Assembly (NCBI GenBank): GCA_947569365.1 | Contig: CANOSM010000002.1 | Span: 1 to 64,000 of the forward strand | Direction of reading: 5' to 3' | DNA length: 64,000 bases | Origin: an uncultured Clostridium sp. | Lineage (GTDB): Bacteria > Bacillota > Clostridia > TANB77 > CAG-508 | Part shown: positions 37,412 through 47,643 of the stretch, one piece after another | Layout of the letters: each line of letters starts with the position of its first letter | Numbering within the stretch: position 1 is the stretch's first letter | Translations under genes and position numbers: made by a program | The notes under the pieces: model-generated | Told to the model about the DNA's origin: nothing | The model's database searches: none | What the model saw: only the letters and a program-made list of their open reading frames with translations

Positions 37412-39038
37412 TTGTTACTTCTCTCCTATCTTTAATACTTTCTGTTATATTATGTAAAATGCATTGTGCTTGTTGACACGTTTCTTCTGATGAAGTAAAT
37501 GACGCTTGTCCTATTGTTTGACTATTTACCACACATCTATCGTCTTCTCTTAATCTATTATATTGGAACTTATTTTTTATATTTTCATGACTTATTCCAT
37601 ATAACTTTTTCATTGTGGAATTAGCCATAAATATATTACTAAATTTAAGATTATTTAAATCATCTGTATTACATCTTTCTTTTGCGTATTGTATTAATGA
37701 ATATATTAACTCTGGTGATTCCATTAATCTTCTTGGATTATCTATAACAGCCTGTATTAGATTTTCACTTTTTAATATATCTAATTGTTCTTTTGTTCTT
37801 TGTACAGAATATCCTAAAATTGCTGGAAAAGCTTTTATTATGTTGTATACGTTATCTTCTGAAATATCCTCAAAAGATAATAAATTTTCAACCTTTTCAT
37901 CTAATGTTTCATTACTTCTATTTATAATTGTTGGATATGAAAATAATATACTTCTTATATCTTGTTCAGAAAAATTTTCTTTTTCAGGAGTATTCTTCTT
38001 TCTAAAATAATCCTTAACTCTTTCTATATATTTAGCTGTAGCTTCTTCTGTAAGTAACTGTGTTCTTCCATTTTCTTTATTTTTTTCACTTCTTTCTTCT
38101 TTTAATTTTATTTTTCTTATCTTCATGATAATTTGCTTATCTTGTTCTTCCTCTGAAAGTAATGAAAATTCTTTACTTGATACTATTTTATATTCTAATA
38201 TTTCCTTTCTCATATTATCTGATTTTTCTTTTATTTCTTTTTTAACTGCTCCTTTATTGCTATCCTTTACTTTTTTGTAATTTTCCAAGCCTTTACTATC
38301 ATTTATATTAATATAATACTCTTCTATTATTTTATTGACTGTTTTACTACTCATTTTTAATTTCTTAGCTATTTCTTCTAATGTAATTTCTTTAGAAAGA
38401 TACAAAGGAACATAATGATCTGTTATTTTTTCCTTAAATTCTGATACTTCATGATAGTATACTTTCCCTTTAGATGTATCATCTTTATTATATTTTTTTA
38501 CTTTCTCTGGATTATTAATTAATAACATTCTAACTATTTTATTTATACTTTCACTATCTTTAATTTCTGTTTCATTTGTTCTAGTCGCTTTTTCATTAAT
38601 TAGCTTAATAACTTCTTTAGTTTTTATATCTCCATTTAAAATTTTATCTAAATTTTCCTTTACTATATCAACATGAAAACTTGAAATTTTTCCACCTTTT
38701 ACTAATGGCTCTTGTCTATCTTTTTCTGGCTTTTTTACTATTCCTAGTTCTTCAGCTATTCTTTTTTGTTCATTAGATAATCTATTATTAGTAGTTCCAT
38801 TATAAATTGCCCTAAAATTTTTAATATATTTTCCTATTTCGCAATTACTATCTAAGTCATTAGTTTTAATAATATCATCAATATTAGCATTTTCAGATTT
38901 AATATCTTTTATAGTAGTATAACATCTCTTTCCATCTATTGTTTTTCTTGATTGAATATTTGAAATATCAATTCCACTATTTTTTAAAATTGTACATATT
39001 CTTAGTAATTCTTGTTTCCAATCTAATTCTTCTTTCAT
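37404..39038 (-). CDS. mTERF-repeat and HTH protein, paralogue 2
   Basis: A 544-residue protein. The N-terminus (LDWKQELLRICTILKNSGID) is followed by a segment IGKYIKNFRAIYN...LSNEQKRIAEELGIV resembling a helicase-associated DNA-binding helix bundle. A helix-turn-helix (SKEITLEEIAKKLKMSSKTV) lies mid-protein. Near residues 375-475, tandem mTERF-like helical repeats appear: FSEQDIRSILFSYPTIINRS, DNVYNIIKAFPAILGYS, LIQAVIDNPRRLMESPELIY. mTERF proteins are nucleic-acid binding and mostly eukaryotic. A close paralogue lies immediately upstream. Confidence 0.65.
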   Translation of the reverse strand: MKEELDWKQELLRICTILKNSGIDISNIQSRKTIDGKRCYTTIKDIKSENANIDDIIKTNDLDSNCEIGKYIKNFRAIYNGTTNNRLSNEQKRIAEELGIVKKPEKDRQEPLVKGGKISSFHVDIVKENLDKILNGDIKTKEVIKLINEKATRTNETEIKDSESINKIVRMLLINNPEKVKKYNKDDTSKGKVYYHEVSEFKEKITDHYVPLYLSKEITLEEIAKKLKMSSKTVNKIIEEYYININDSKGLENYKKVKDSNKGAVKKEIKEKSDNMRKEILEYKIVSSKEFSLLSEEEQDKQIIMKIRKIKLKEERSEKNKENGRTQLLTEEATAKYIERVKDYFRKKNTPEKENFSEQDIRSILFSYPTIINRSNETLDEKVENLLSFEDISEDNVYNIIKAFPAILGYSVQRTKEQLDILKSENLIQAVIDNPRRLMESPELIYSLIQYAKERCNTDDLNNLKFSNIFMANSTMKKLYGISHENIKNKFQYNRLREDDRCVVNSQTIGQASFTSSEETCQQAQCILHNITESIKDRREVTNE

Positions 39039-39067
39039 ACTATTATCCCTTCTTAATTTATATATAA

Positions 39068-40705
39068 TTATTTACTGTTAATTATTATTGTTTCCATTAT
39101 ATTATTTAAAACTTTCTGCATATTATCACACATTTCTACCTCTGAGTTAAATAATGCTTGTCCTATCGTTTGAGCATTAATAATACATTTTACATTACCT
39201 TTTATTTCATCATATGGAAAAATTTCTTTTATTTCTTCGTGAGTTATTCCATATCTTTTTTTAATAGTAGAGTTAGACATAAATATATTTCTTGGTTCTA
39301 TACCACTTAAGTTATCTATTTTATATCTTTCTTTTGCATATTTAATTAATGCATACATTAATTGTGGAGATATCATTAATATTCTTGGATTACTAACTAT
39401 ACTATCTATTAAATTTACTTTTTTTAACATATCTAATTGATTCTCTATTCTCTCAATAGAAGATCCTAAAATACCAGGATATGTTTTTATTATTCCATAT
39501 ATATTCTCTTTAGAAATACCATAAGATGCTAATTTATTAATTTTTCTATCCAATGACTCTTCTTTACGACCTACAAGTGATGTATTCATAAATATTACAT
39601 ATCTTATATCTTGTTCAGAAAAATTTATTTTTTCATCACTATTCTTTTTTCTAAAATAATCTTTTATTTTATTGACATTCTGAATAGTAGTCTTTTCTGT
39701 TGAAAATGATTTATATACTCCCTTTTTCTTATCTATATCTAATCTTCTTTTTCTCGTTTTCATTATTATCTGTTTATCTTGCTTTTCTTCTGAAAGTAAT
39801 TTAAATTCTGCAGTAGATACTATTTTATATTTTTCAACTTCTTCTTTCATTCTTTTTGATTCTTCTCGTTTTTCCTTTGTTGCTACATAATTATCTTCCT
39901 TTGCTTTTCTATACTTTTCTAATCCTTCTTCATCATTTTTATAGTATTCTTCTATTATTTTATCAATTGTACTATTACTTGTATGTAAATCTTTTTTTAT
40001 TGTTTCTATACTTGTTTTATTTGAAAGATATAGAGGCAAATAATAATCTATTATTTTTTTCTTAAATTCTACTGCTCCTTGATGATATGATTTACCTTTA
40101 AATTCATCACTTTTTCCTATAGATAAATTTCTTTTTCCTGGATTATTTTTTAAAATCTCATTATACTTTTTTAAATCTTCAGGTTTATTATTCAAAAATA
40201 TTAAAACTATTCTTTTTATAGTTGTCAGATCTTTAATTTCAGTCTCTCCTTCTATAATAGCTCTTTCATTAATTAATTTCATAATTTCTGTATTATTTAA
40301 TTGTCCATTTAATATTTCATCTATATTCTCTTTTATAATATTAATATGAAAATTAGAAACCTTTCCTCCTTTAAATACTGGCTTTTGTCTATCTTCTGGA
40401 ATTTTCTTTACTATTCCTAGATCTTCAGCCATTCTTTTCTCTTCATCAGATAACCTACTTTTATTAGTATCTTTATATATCTCTCTAAAATTCTTAATAT
40501 GTTTCCCTATAGGCCAGCTTTCATCTAAAGAGTTTGATTTTATGATCTCATTAATATTATCAAATTTAATATCTTTTATATTTGTACATATTCTTTTTCC
40601 GTTTATAGTTTCTCTTATTTTAATATTTGAAATGTCAATTCCATTATTTTTTAAAATTGTACATATTTTTAATAGTTCTTGTTTCCAATCTAATCCTTGT
40701 TTCAT
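39068..40705 (-). CDS. mTERF-repeat and HTH protein, paralogue 1
   Basis: A 545-residue paralogue of the following gene along the whole length. It has the same N-terminus (LDWKQELLKICTILKNNGID), a GKHIKNFREIYK segment, and a helix-turn-helix (SNKTSIETIKKDLHTSNSTI). mTERF-like repeats near the C-terminus read SKENIYGIIKTYPGILGSS and LIDSIVSNPRILMISPQLMY. It begins 30 bp after the Fic gene with RBS AAGGGAAG. Probably nucleic-acid binding; function unknown. Confidence 0.65.
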   Translation of the reverse strand: MKQGLDWKQELLKICTILKNNGIDISNIKIRETINGKRICTNIKDIKFDNINEIIKSNSLDESWPIGKHIKNFREIYKDTNKSRLSDEEKRMAEDLGIVKKIPEDRQKPVFKGGKVSNFHINIIKENIDEILNGQLNNTEIMKLINERAIIEGETEIKDLTTIKRIVLIFLNNKPEDLKKYNEILKNNPGKRNLSIGKSDEFKGKSYHQGAVEFKKKIIDYYLPLYLSNKTSIETIKKDLHTSNSTIDKIIEEYYKNDEEGLEKYRKAKEDNYVATKEKREESKRMKEEVEKYKIVSTAEFKLLSEEKQDKQIIMKTRKRRLDIDKKKGVYKSFSTEKTTIQNVNKIKDYFRKKNSDEKINFSEQDIRYVIFMNTSLVGRKEESLDRKINKLASYGISKENIYGIIKTYPGILGSSIERIENQLDMLKKVNLIDSIVSNPRILMISPQLMYALIKYAKERYKIDNLSGIEPRNIFMSNSTIKKRYGITHEEIKEIFPYDEIKGNVKCIINAQTIGQALFNSEVEMCDNMQKVLNNIMETIIINSK

Positions 40706-40734
40706 TATTCTTCCCTTTAAATTTATATATAATT

Positions 40735-41382
40735 TTAATTTTCTAAATCTTCTATCTTATACACATTATATCCTTCATAGTTATAACTTGCATCAATTCC
40801 CTTCATATAAACATGTCTATCATTTACTTTATTTGTTAAAGCTTGATTTAGTAAAAACTTTATTTCTATATTTTTTATAGGACTTCTTTCCATTGCTAAA
40901 AGATAATCCTCTTTATTAATTTTACTCCAATCTATTACTTTATTTATTTCTTTTCTTAAAATCATATCTAACCATATTCTTGTACTTCTTCCATTACCTT
41001 CTCTAAATGGATGTGCTATATTCATTTCAATATATTTTTCTATAATTTCATCAAAGTTTGATTGTGGCATTTTATCTATCTTTTCTAAAGCTTCTTCTAA
41101 ATACATAACTGATGCAAATCTAAAATTACCTTTAGAAATATTTTCTGATCTAACTTTTCCTGCAAAATAATAAATATCTTCAAATAAATATTTATGTATT
41201 TCTGCTAACCCTTGAAATGTTCCAACTTCAAATTCTTTCAATTTTTCTAACTCAAATAATTGAATTGCTTTTTTCTTTGTTAATCTTTCTTCTTCTTTTG
41301 ATAATTCTATTTGATTATTAATTCCTAATTTATTATCTAACACTAAATCTTCTCCAATCATTATACTAGATTCATATTTCAA
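40735..41382 (-). CDS. Fic-domain protein
   Basis: A 215-residue Fic protein with the active-site motif HPFREGNGRSTRIW near residue 125 and the flap region ISKGNFRFASVMYLEE. Fic enzymes transfer AMP or other nucleotide parts to proteins. No classical inhibitory helix motif is obvious at either end, so control may come from partners in the operon. The formal start is TTG; an ATG at 41361 is possible, and neither has a good RBS. First gene of a four-gene operon with two mTERF-like proteins. Confidence 0.85.
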   Translation of the reverse strand: MKYESSIMIGEDLVLDNKLGINNQIELSKEEERLTKKKAIQLFELEKLKEFEVGTFQGLAEIHKYLFEDIYYFAGKVRSENISKGNFRFASVMYLEEALEKIDKMPQSNFDEIIEKYIEMNIAHPFREGNGRSTRIWLDMILRKEINKVIDWSKINKEDYLLAMERSPIKNIEIKFLLNQALTNKVNDRHVYMKGIDASYNYEGYNVYKIEDLEN

Positions 41383-41405
41383 TTTTTGATTTTGTATAAT
41401 GTATT

Positions 41406-41411
41406 ATTATA
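41406..41411 (-). promoter_or_regulatory. Candidate Fic operon promoter
   Basis: TGTGATATAAT extended -10 about 25 bp upstream of the start; no -35 recognised, so the message could have a very short leader. Confidence 0.4.
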
Positions 41412-41436
41412 TCACACTTTACATAATATTTCCACT

Positions 41437-42069
41437 TTATATTTTATTTAATATAACTTCATCTGCAATCTTTTGTACATCAATTGCAATCTTAGGATTT
41501 AATACATCAAAATAATTAATTTTACTTGATGGTTCTTTAAAAATAGTATCATATAAACAGCATGCTGATAAATATGCACCAACTATTGTAGGATGCTTTT
41601 TATCTTCATATAGCTCAATCTCTGGAAATTTATTATGAAAATTAATAAATGCAATTGCTTGATAACATACTTCAGCATTAGTCATTTTAGAAATTTGATT
41701 ATAATGTTTAACAGTATCTTCATATTCTTTTTTAATAAAATTATTATCTACTCCACAAGCATTATAAATTATCTTAGTTTTATTATTATTTAATATTACA
41801 TCACATAATTTAGTAGCACCTTCTTTAAATTCTGAAGTATCTTCAATAAGAGCCTTTATTGTTCTTTCTTGTATAATAACATAATCCCATTTTTCACTAC
41901 TAATTTTTTCTAGTGTTTCTTTTTCATTATATAGTTCTAATAAACTTGCTCCTGGTTTTGTACTCTTATCTACAAATATTTCTTTACCTGATTTTTCTAC
42001 TAATCTTTTAAAGATTAATGGCATATTCTGTCTATATGTTTTACTGTTCCCTATGAATAATATTTTCAA
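41437..42069 (-). CDS. SGNH-type hydrolase
   Basis: 210 residues. The N-terminal block KILFIGNSKTYRQNMP carries the nucleophile Ser, and DKKHPTIVGAYLSA carries the Asp/His pair, as in DUF4886-like SGNH esterases. No signal peptide, so it acts inside the cell. The TTG start at 42069 follows GGAGGTAAGATT. Substrate unknown. Confidence 0.75.
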   Translation of the reverse strand: MKILFIGNSKTYRQNMPLIFKRLVEKSGKEIFVDKSTKPGASLLELYNEKETLEKISSEKWDYVIIQERTIKALIEDTSEFKEGATKLCDVILNNNKTKIIYNACGVDNNFIKKEYEDTVKHYNQISKMTNAEVCYQAIAFINFHNKFPEIELYEDKKHPTIVGAYLSACCLYDTIFKEPSSKINYFDVLNPKIAIDVQKIADEVILNKI

Positions 42070-42090
42070 AATCTTACCTCCATTAACTTT

Positions 42091-42624
42091 CTACTTTCTA
42101 CATATTTTTATTTTAGTATTCTTATCTATATTTTCTATTATTATTTTTATTATTTCTTTATTCACTGAAATACATCCTGCTGTCGGCTTATTATTAGTAC
42201 AATGTAAAAATATTGCACTTCCCTTTCCTGGAATATTATCTGGATTTGTTTTTATTTCTATTAAATATTCATATTGTACCTTATAATCTATTAAGTGTTC
42301 TGCAGAGTTCCAATCTTTTTTTACCTTTGATATATTGACTAACTGATTATAGAATATAGATTTTTTGTCATCTACCCAATACATATTATCATTAATTTGA
42401 ATATAATCTAATTCATTTTTATTTTTTTGTATTTTATTCATACTTAAAATAAGTCCCAATTTAAATTCTCCTATAGGAGTTTTTAAATCTCCTTCTCTTT
42501 TTTCTATTGTCATTCCATTTTTTCCTATATATGCATCTGTTTCAATGTTGCATTTTGGAAATTTTAGTATAGCTTTATTATTATCTTTAAAAACATATAT
42601 TTTATTATTATCTATATGTATCAC
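42091..42624 (-). CDS. L,D-transpeptidase-like (YkuD) protein
   Basis: 177 residues. The C-terminal motif KGSAIFLHCTNNKPTAGCIS supplies the His and catalytic Cys of a YkuD domain, and LKTPIGEFKLG is the usual preceding segment. No signal peptide or anchor is visible, odd for a wall enzyme. The GTG start lies right against AGGAGA, so the true start is uncertain. Confidence 0.75.
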   Translation of the reverse strand: MIHIDNNKIYVFKDNNKAILKFPKCNIETDAYIGKNGMTIEKREGDLKTPIGEFKLGLILSMNKIQKNKNELDYIQINDNMYWVDDKKSIFYNQLVNISKVKKDWNSAEHLIDYKVQYEYLIEIKTNPDNIPGKGSAIFLHCTNNKPTAGCISVNKEIIKIIIENIDKNTKIKICRK

Positions 42625-42641
42625 TCTCCTGTATTTATTAT

Positions 42642-43103
42642 TTAATTAATATTGTTTATACAATATTCTAGAAAACACTCACATCCTAACTTTATTTCTT
42701 CATAAGTAATATCAAAATTTCCTGTATACCATGGATCTGCAATATCCTTTGGATATTTAGTAAAATCTAATAATCTATATATTTTATTCTCATTATCTGC
42801 TCCAACTATTTTTAAAATATTCCTTATATTGCTATTTTCCATACCTATTATAAAATCATAATTTATATAATCTTCTAGTATAATCTGTCTTGCTTTATGA
42901 TCTGAATAAGTTATTCCTTGTTCTTTTAACTTTTTTACTGTCCCCATATGCATACTATTTCCAATTTCTTCTCTACTTGTTGCTGCTGAATCTACTATAA
43001 AATGCTCTTCTAGTCCTTTTTTCTTTATTAAATCTTTAAATACAAATTCTGCCATTGGTGATCTACATATATTTCCTAAACATACAAATAATACTTTTAT
43101 CAT
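42642..43103 (-). CDS. Low-molecular-weight protein tyrosine phosphatase
   Basis: 153 residues with the P-loop LFVCLGNICRSPMAEFVF at the N-terminus and the general acid Asp in DIADPWYTGNF. Such enzymes reverse tyrosine phosphorylation, often in polysaccharide export control. RBS AAGGAGA. Confidence 0.93.
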   Translation of the reverse strand: MIKVLFVCLGNICRSPMAEFVFKDLIKKKGLEEHFIVDSAATSREEIGNSMHMGTVKKLKEQGITYSDHKARQIILEDYINYDFIIGMENSNIRNILKIVGADNENKIYRLLDFTKYPKDIADPWYTGNFDITYEEIKLGCECFLEYCINNIN

Positions 43104-43118
43104 TTTATATTCTCCTTT

Positions 43119-44042
43119 TTATAGATTTGACTCTAATAATTCAATTTTGCCTTCTAATATATACTTTTCTGCTAATGCTGGAATTATAAAGCTATCACCT
43201 TTATTTATTTTATAATCCTTTTCATTAACTTTTATAATTCCATTTCCATCTATTACATTAAATGCTAGAAAAGATTCCTTTGAAATATTTTCCTGAAATA
43301 TACCATCTACATTTATTTTATTTGTAGTAAAAAATTCTGATTTTACTATATTAACTTTTTCACAATTATTTTCTACTTTTTTAAGTTGTAGTGGGGTATT
43401 TGTATTAATAACATCTAAAGCTCTTTTAGTATGCAGTTCTCTTGGTTTTCCATCTTTGTCTACTCTTCCCCAATCATACATTCTAAAAGTTTTTCCTAAT
43501 AATGCATGAACTGTACCTGAAGGAATGTAAATGGAATCCCCCTTTTGTACATCTACATAATTTAAACATTCAACAATCTTGTCAGAATTTATGGATTGCT
43601 CTAATATTTCTTTAGTAATACCTTTTTTTACACCACATATAATCTTGGCTCCTGGATCACAATCTAATATATACCACATTTCTGTTTTTCCAGAAGAACT
43701 TTCATATTTTCTGGCATATTCATTATCAGGATGTACTTGTACAGATAAGCTTTTATTTGCATCTATAAATTTAATTAATAAAGGAAATTCTTTTAAATCT
43801 ATACATTTTATTCCAAATATATCTTTTCTTAATGCCTTATCATTAAATAATTCTGTCAAAGTTTTACCGAGTATATAATCCATTTTTGATAATAGATTCT
43901 CCATTTTTATTAGTAGATATTTCCCAACTCTCTGCTGTACATTCTTCATTTTCTACATTCTTATTAAAAATACTCTTTAATTTTTGTCCACCCATAAATA
44001 ATCTTTAAATACTGGTTTTAAAAAAATTGGTTCATAATTCAT
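43119..44042 (-). pseudogene. manA: Mannose-6-phosphate isomerase, multiply damaged, includes a CGG site
   Basis: The start MNYEPIFLKPVFKDYLW at 44042 follows AAAGGAG. Three departures follow. First, one G is missing near 43990 (TTATGGGTGGA where WGGQ needs GGGG). Second, an in-phase CGG at 43867: skipping the C gives LYTGKTLTELFND. Third, an in-frame gap of about 14 residues, since GTVHALLGKTFRMYDWGR lacks the usual block before the tyrosine-aspartate motif. Metal-site motifs SVQVHPDNEYA and KTEMWYILD are present. Probably decaying, unlike the other CGG-site genes. Confidence 0.7.
43867..43869 (-). other. In-phase CGG, +1 recoding site 6 (manA)
   Basis: ACT CGGT AAA: skipping C restores YTGKTLTE. 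Confidence 0.75.
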
Positions 44043-44124
44043 ATAAATATAATCTCCTTTCATTTGTAATTTATATATATTTCATAAACTACATTAATAT
44101 TTTTCTAAAATATGTATTTTATCA

Positions 44125-45260
44125 TTATACAACTACTTTTTTATCTTTTTTCTTTTCTATTTTATCTAGATTCCTATGTTTTTCATTTTCTTGCTTATTA
44201 TTAAATATATTAAATTCTAATACTTTCTTTATTGTAATTTTTTCTATAAATTGTCTTATTAAATCTATTATTGCACCTATAATAAATATAATAATTGCAG
44301 AAACTATAATATCTATTATAATTGTCCCTTCATTATTAGATAAATGTTCTTTAGTTTTAAAAATCGTATTCCAAATATAGCTACTTAACCCACCATCATG
44401 AATCATATATATTCCTAAAGTTGTTGATGCCATTATATTTATTATTTTTATCGATTTCATTTTTATATTTAAGAAAATTTCAAATACTGAAATACTTAAG
44501 CAAAACATTAATATCGTATTTGGATGCCAAAAATATGCAATTTCTGTAGTTCCTAATTTTTTTAATATATGTCTAAATTTATACATGATAACAATTGAAA
44601 CAATCATAGTCAAAAAAGATAAAATTGCACATAATATAGAATTTCTTTTTTTAGAAAGTATTCCTATAGGATATAATTTGATATATGCACCTATTAAATA
44701 CATAATTACTAACCATATTAATCTTGAATAGAAAAACGTACTTTCTGTTGTATTATGAAATATTCCAAAAATTGTTGGTATAACACTCCATAATAACAAC
44801 AAAATAAGAATCAGTCTCTGATATTCTTTTTTCTTCATATTATGAATTAAAATATTTAAATATGGTGAAAGAATATATATAATAATATATGCAGTTATAA
44901 ACCAATATTTATTATTAATTATTGGGAAAAACATCATAATATAATCTTTTATTGTCTTTAATTGTATAATTCCTAATTTTTTTCTATTATAATTGATAAT
45001 GTGTGATAAAAGTTCACTTCTAGTATTAAACAAATTAGTTTCTTTATTGAAAACTTTCCTGATACCATAAAATATCCTGTTATTAAAATGAATAAATTTA
45101 CTCCTAATTCACCAAACATATAAAAAGATTTTACAATAAATGAATTTATAGTAAGTTCTTCAAATTTAAAATTGCTTTTGAAAACATAATGAAAACTTAT
45201 AATTAATATTATTGCTATAATTCTTAATAACTCAATATTTGATTTTCTCTCTTTTTTCAT
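44125..45260 (-). pseudogene. Acyltransferase-3 family membrane protein, frameshifted in a poly-A run
   Basis: Starts KKERKSNIELLRIIAIILII and SFHYVF, the hallmark of acyltransferase-3 proteins that acetylate surface sugars. The frame ends at SIIIEKN. Restoring one A to the A7 run at 44977-44983 continues into KLGIIQLKTIKDY and YWFITAYIIIYILSPYLN, with eight or more further helices. No CGG is involved. Either a true lesion, a read error, or slippage on the A run. Confidence 0.7.
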
Positions 45261-45334
45261 ATACTTCCTCTATTCTTAATTCTATTATTAATTATTATTT
45301 CTTATCTTTTATCTTATTTCCTGAATTTTTCATA

Positions 45335-46564
45335 CTATTTTAAAATTTCTGTTTGATACAATTTTTGGTATATGTCATTTCTATATAAAAGTTCATCACG
45401 AGTTCCTTGATCATTTATTTTTCCATTTTCTAATATCATAATCTTATCACAATTGACTATAGTTGATAATCTATGTGCTATTATTAAAATAGTATATTCG
45501 TCTTTCAAATTGCTCATTGCTTTTTGAATTTCTGCTTGTGTTTCATTATCTAAAGCACTTGTGGCTTCATCAAATAATATAATTTTTATTTTTTGTATTA
45601 ATGCTCTTGCAATTTCAATTCTTTACTTTTGCCCACCTAATAAAATTACTCCACCTTCTTCTACTACTGTATCGTACTTATCTGGTAGAGTATTTATAAA
45701 TTCATCAAGACAAGCTATTTTACATGCATCTTTCATTTCATCTTCTGTCAAATCAGCTTTAACTAATTTGAAATTATCACGAATGCTTAAATTAAAAATA
45801 TATGGATTTTGACTTATAATAGTAATATTTCCTCTAATTGAATCTTCATCTAATTCATTTATATTTTGACCATCAATCAATATTCTTCCAGATTTTACTG
45901 AATACATTTTACATAGCAAATTAAATATTGTTGTTTTTCCAGCACCACTTTTTCCAACAAATGCAACCATATCACCAGAATTTATTTTAAAGTTTAAATT
46001 GTCTAAAACTTTATTATTATAATTATATTCAAATGAAACATTTTCAGATTCAAAATTGCAATTAATATTATCTATATGTTTTTTTCCAAATTTCTCTTTT
46101 TCAAATTTTGAATTATCTATTATTTCAAAAACTCTATTACATGAAACATTAAATTCTTTACTAAGCTCCATTAAATCTGCAATTATTGCCATAACAATAG
46201 TCATAATTCCAGACTTATAATTGAATAAAGCTATTGCAATTACTATAGAATAACACTATTGTTTATTAAATAAATTAACAATATTAATAATCCAAATTCA
46301 AATATAGCAGTTAATGTTTCAATAACATAAGTATATTTAGCATTAATGCTGACATATCAAATCTTCTTTTATTTTGTCTTTCTATACTCTCATCTAATTT
46401 ATACATAAAACTCATAATTAGTAATTGTTGCCACTTACTTGAAGTAAAATAAACTATTTGTTTTGCAGTAGCTAATGGTAATATAATCCCTGTTATAATT
46501 CTGCACACTACAGATATAATTTGCATAATTAATTTTTTCTTATACTGTTTTCCATATTTTTCAT
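45335..46564 (-). pseudogene. Decayed ABC exporter (fused membrane and ATPase domains)
   Basis: Remnant of a half-size ABC exporter. Fragments of the membrane domain (VYFTSSKWQQLLIMSFMYKLDE) are out of frame with each other, and much of the domain is missing. The ATPase part is in one frame: Walker A VGKSGAGKTT, then LLGGQK followed by TAA where the signature LSGGQKQR is expected (CAA changed to TAA), then LIIAHRLSTI. Deletion, indels and a nonsense mutation together show genuine decay. Confidence 0.85.
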
Positions 46565-46759
46565 TATTCTAAATTATATTAAAATTTTATTCTAACTACT
46601 ATCATAAAAGATTTATTTGATTGATTATAACACAAAAGATAGATATTTTGAATTATCTACTTAGAGTTTTTATTTTCTAACATACTCTTTTTTTAATCAT
46701 TTTTTAGTAAAATTATTTATATATGTGTTCATACTATTGCAAAAAGTAAAAAAATAAAA

Positions 46760-46785
46760 AACAAGTAATTTTTTAACTACTTGTT
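46760..46785 (-). terminator. Terminator in the gap 46565-46832
   Basis: Stem AACAAGTA/TACTTGTT with a T-rich tail on the minus strand, ending the membrane-protein gene to its right. Nothing else is visible in this gap. Confidence 0.7.
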
Positions 46786-46832
46786 GTATCTATTTTTTAT
46801 TTATATAATATTTATAATCTTTTTCTATAAAT

Positions 46833-47504
46833 TTAATCTTTACATTTAAAACAACTTCCATCAATTCCTTTTATTTCATAGCATTCATTTTCTTTTATAT
46901 TAACTAGTTTAGATGATATATTTTTATTTTTCAATTTTACTTTATATAATTGTCCTTGTTTAAATTTCTCGTCTAAATCAGTATTTATAAAATATTTTTT
47001 TTCGTTATTGTCTTCAAATACTATTAAAGAACAATCATAATTTAAAGGCACTTTACTATTTACTTTTAATAATAGTTCTATTAACTCATTTTTTTTATTT
47101 ACTTTTCTTATTATAAAAGTATTTACTATTAAATTCAGGATCACTGTAATTAAATTAGTTATATAATTTATATTAATATCTAGTTTAAGAATATTATGTA
47201 TTTTGATTACTATCAACCAAACTATAATGTCTATAAGCATTCCTAGCAGTGGTAGAATAATTCCTCCTACTGCCAAAAAACTTGGATTCAACATTAATAA
47301 TAAAAATATAATTATTTCTACCGCAAATGCAAATAATAATTCATATGGATTTTTAATGAATGGAATACTTAAAATTAAAATTATACAAAAAATATAATGT
47401 GCTTTATAAATAATGTCATTATTTTTTTCTGCTCTTTCAAAATTCCTTCCATACTTTCTTTTGTTATATTTATTTAATAATTTTCCTAAATGATATCCAT
47501 TCAT
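46833..47504 (-). CDS. Membrane protein of unknown function
   Basis: About 223 residues from the ATG at 47504 (MNGYHLGKLLNKYNKRKYGR). Upstream codons to 47657 are open but cross the inverted repeat, so I do not include them. Four or five hydrophobic helices (ELLFAFAVEIIIFLLLML, VGGIILPLLGMLIDIIVWLI) and a beta-rich cytoplasmic C-terminus ending KGIDGSCFKCKD. RBS is weak (AAAGAGA). No family recognised. Confidence 0.5.
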   Translation of the reverse strand: MNGYHLGKLLNKYNKRKYGRNFERAEKNNDIIYKAHYIFCIILILSIPFIKNPYELLFAFAVEIIIFLLLMLNPSFLAVGGIILPLLGMLIDIIVWLIVIKIHNILKLDININYITNLITVILNLIVNTFIIRKVNKKNELIELLLKVNSKVPLNYDCSLIVFEDNNEKKYFINTDLDEKFKQGQLYKVKLKNKNISSKLVNIKENECYEIKGIDGSCFKCKD

Positions 47505-47570
47505 TATTATTCTCTTTTCTATTATATATTTTTTTATACTAAATAATTTTTCCTTTAATATAACACTTAT

Positions 47571-47643
47571 AAATTGTAAAATAAAAGTAACCAATTTTGG
47601 CATTTTTATTTTCCTCATTTTGGTTACTTTTATTTTACAATTT
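47571..47643. repeat. 24-bp perfect inverted repeat at the element break
   Basis: Arms at 47571-47594 and 47620-47643 are exact reverse complements over 24 bp, with a 25-base loop. It lies at the premature end of the helicase gene, whose stop codon is at its edge. It could act as terminator or mark a fold-back rearrangement or element end. Confidence 0.8.
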
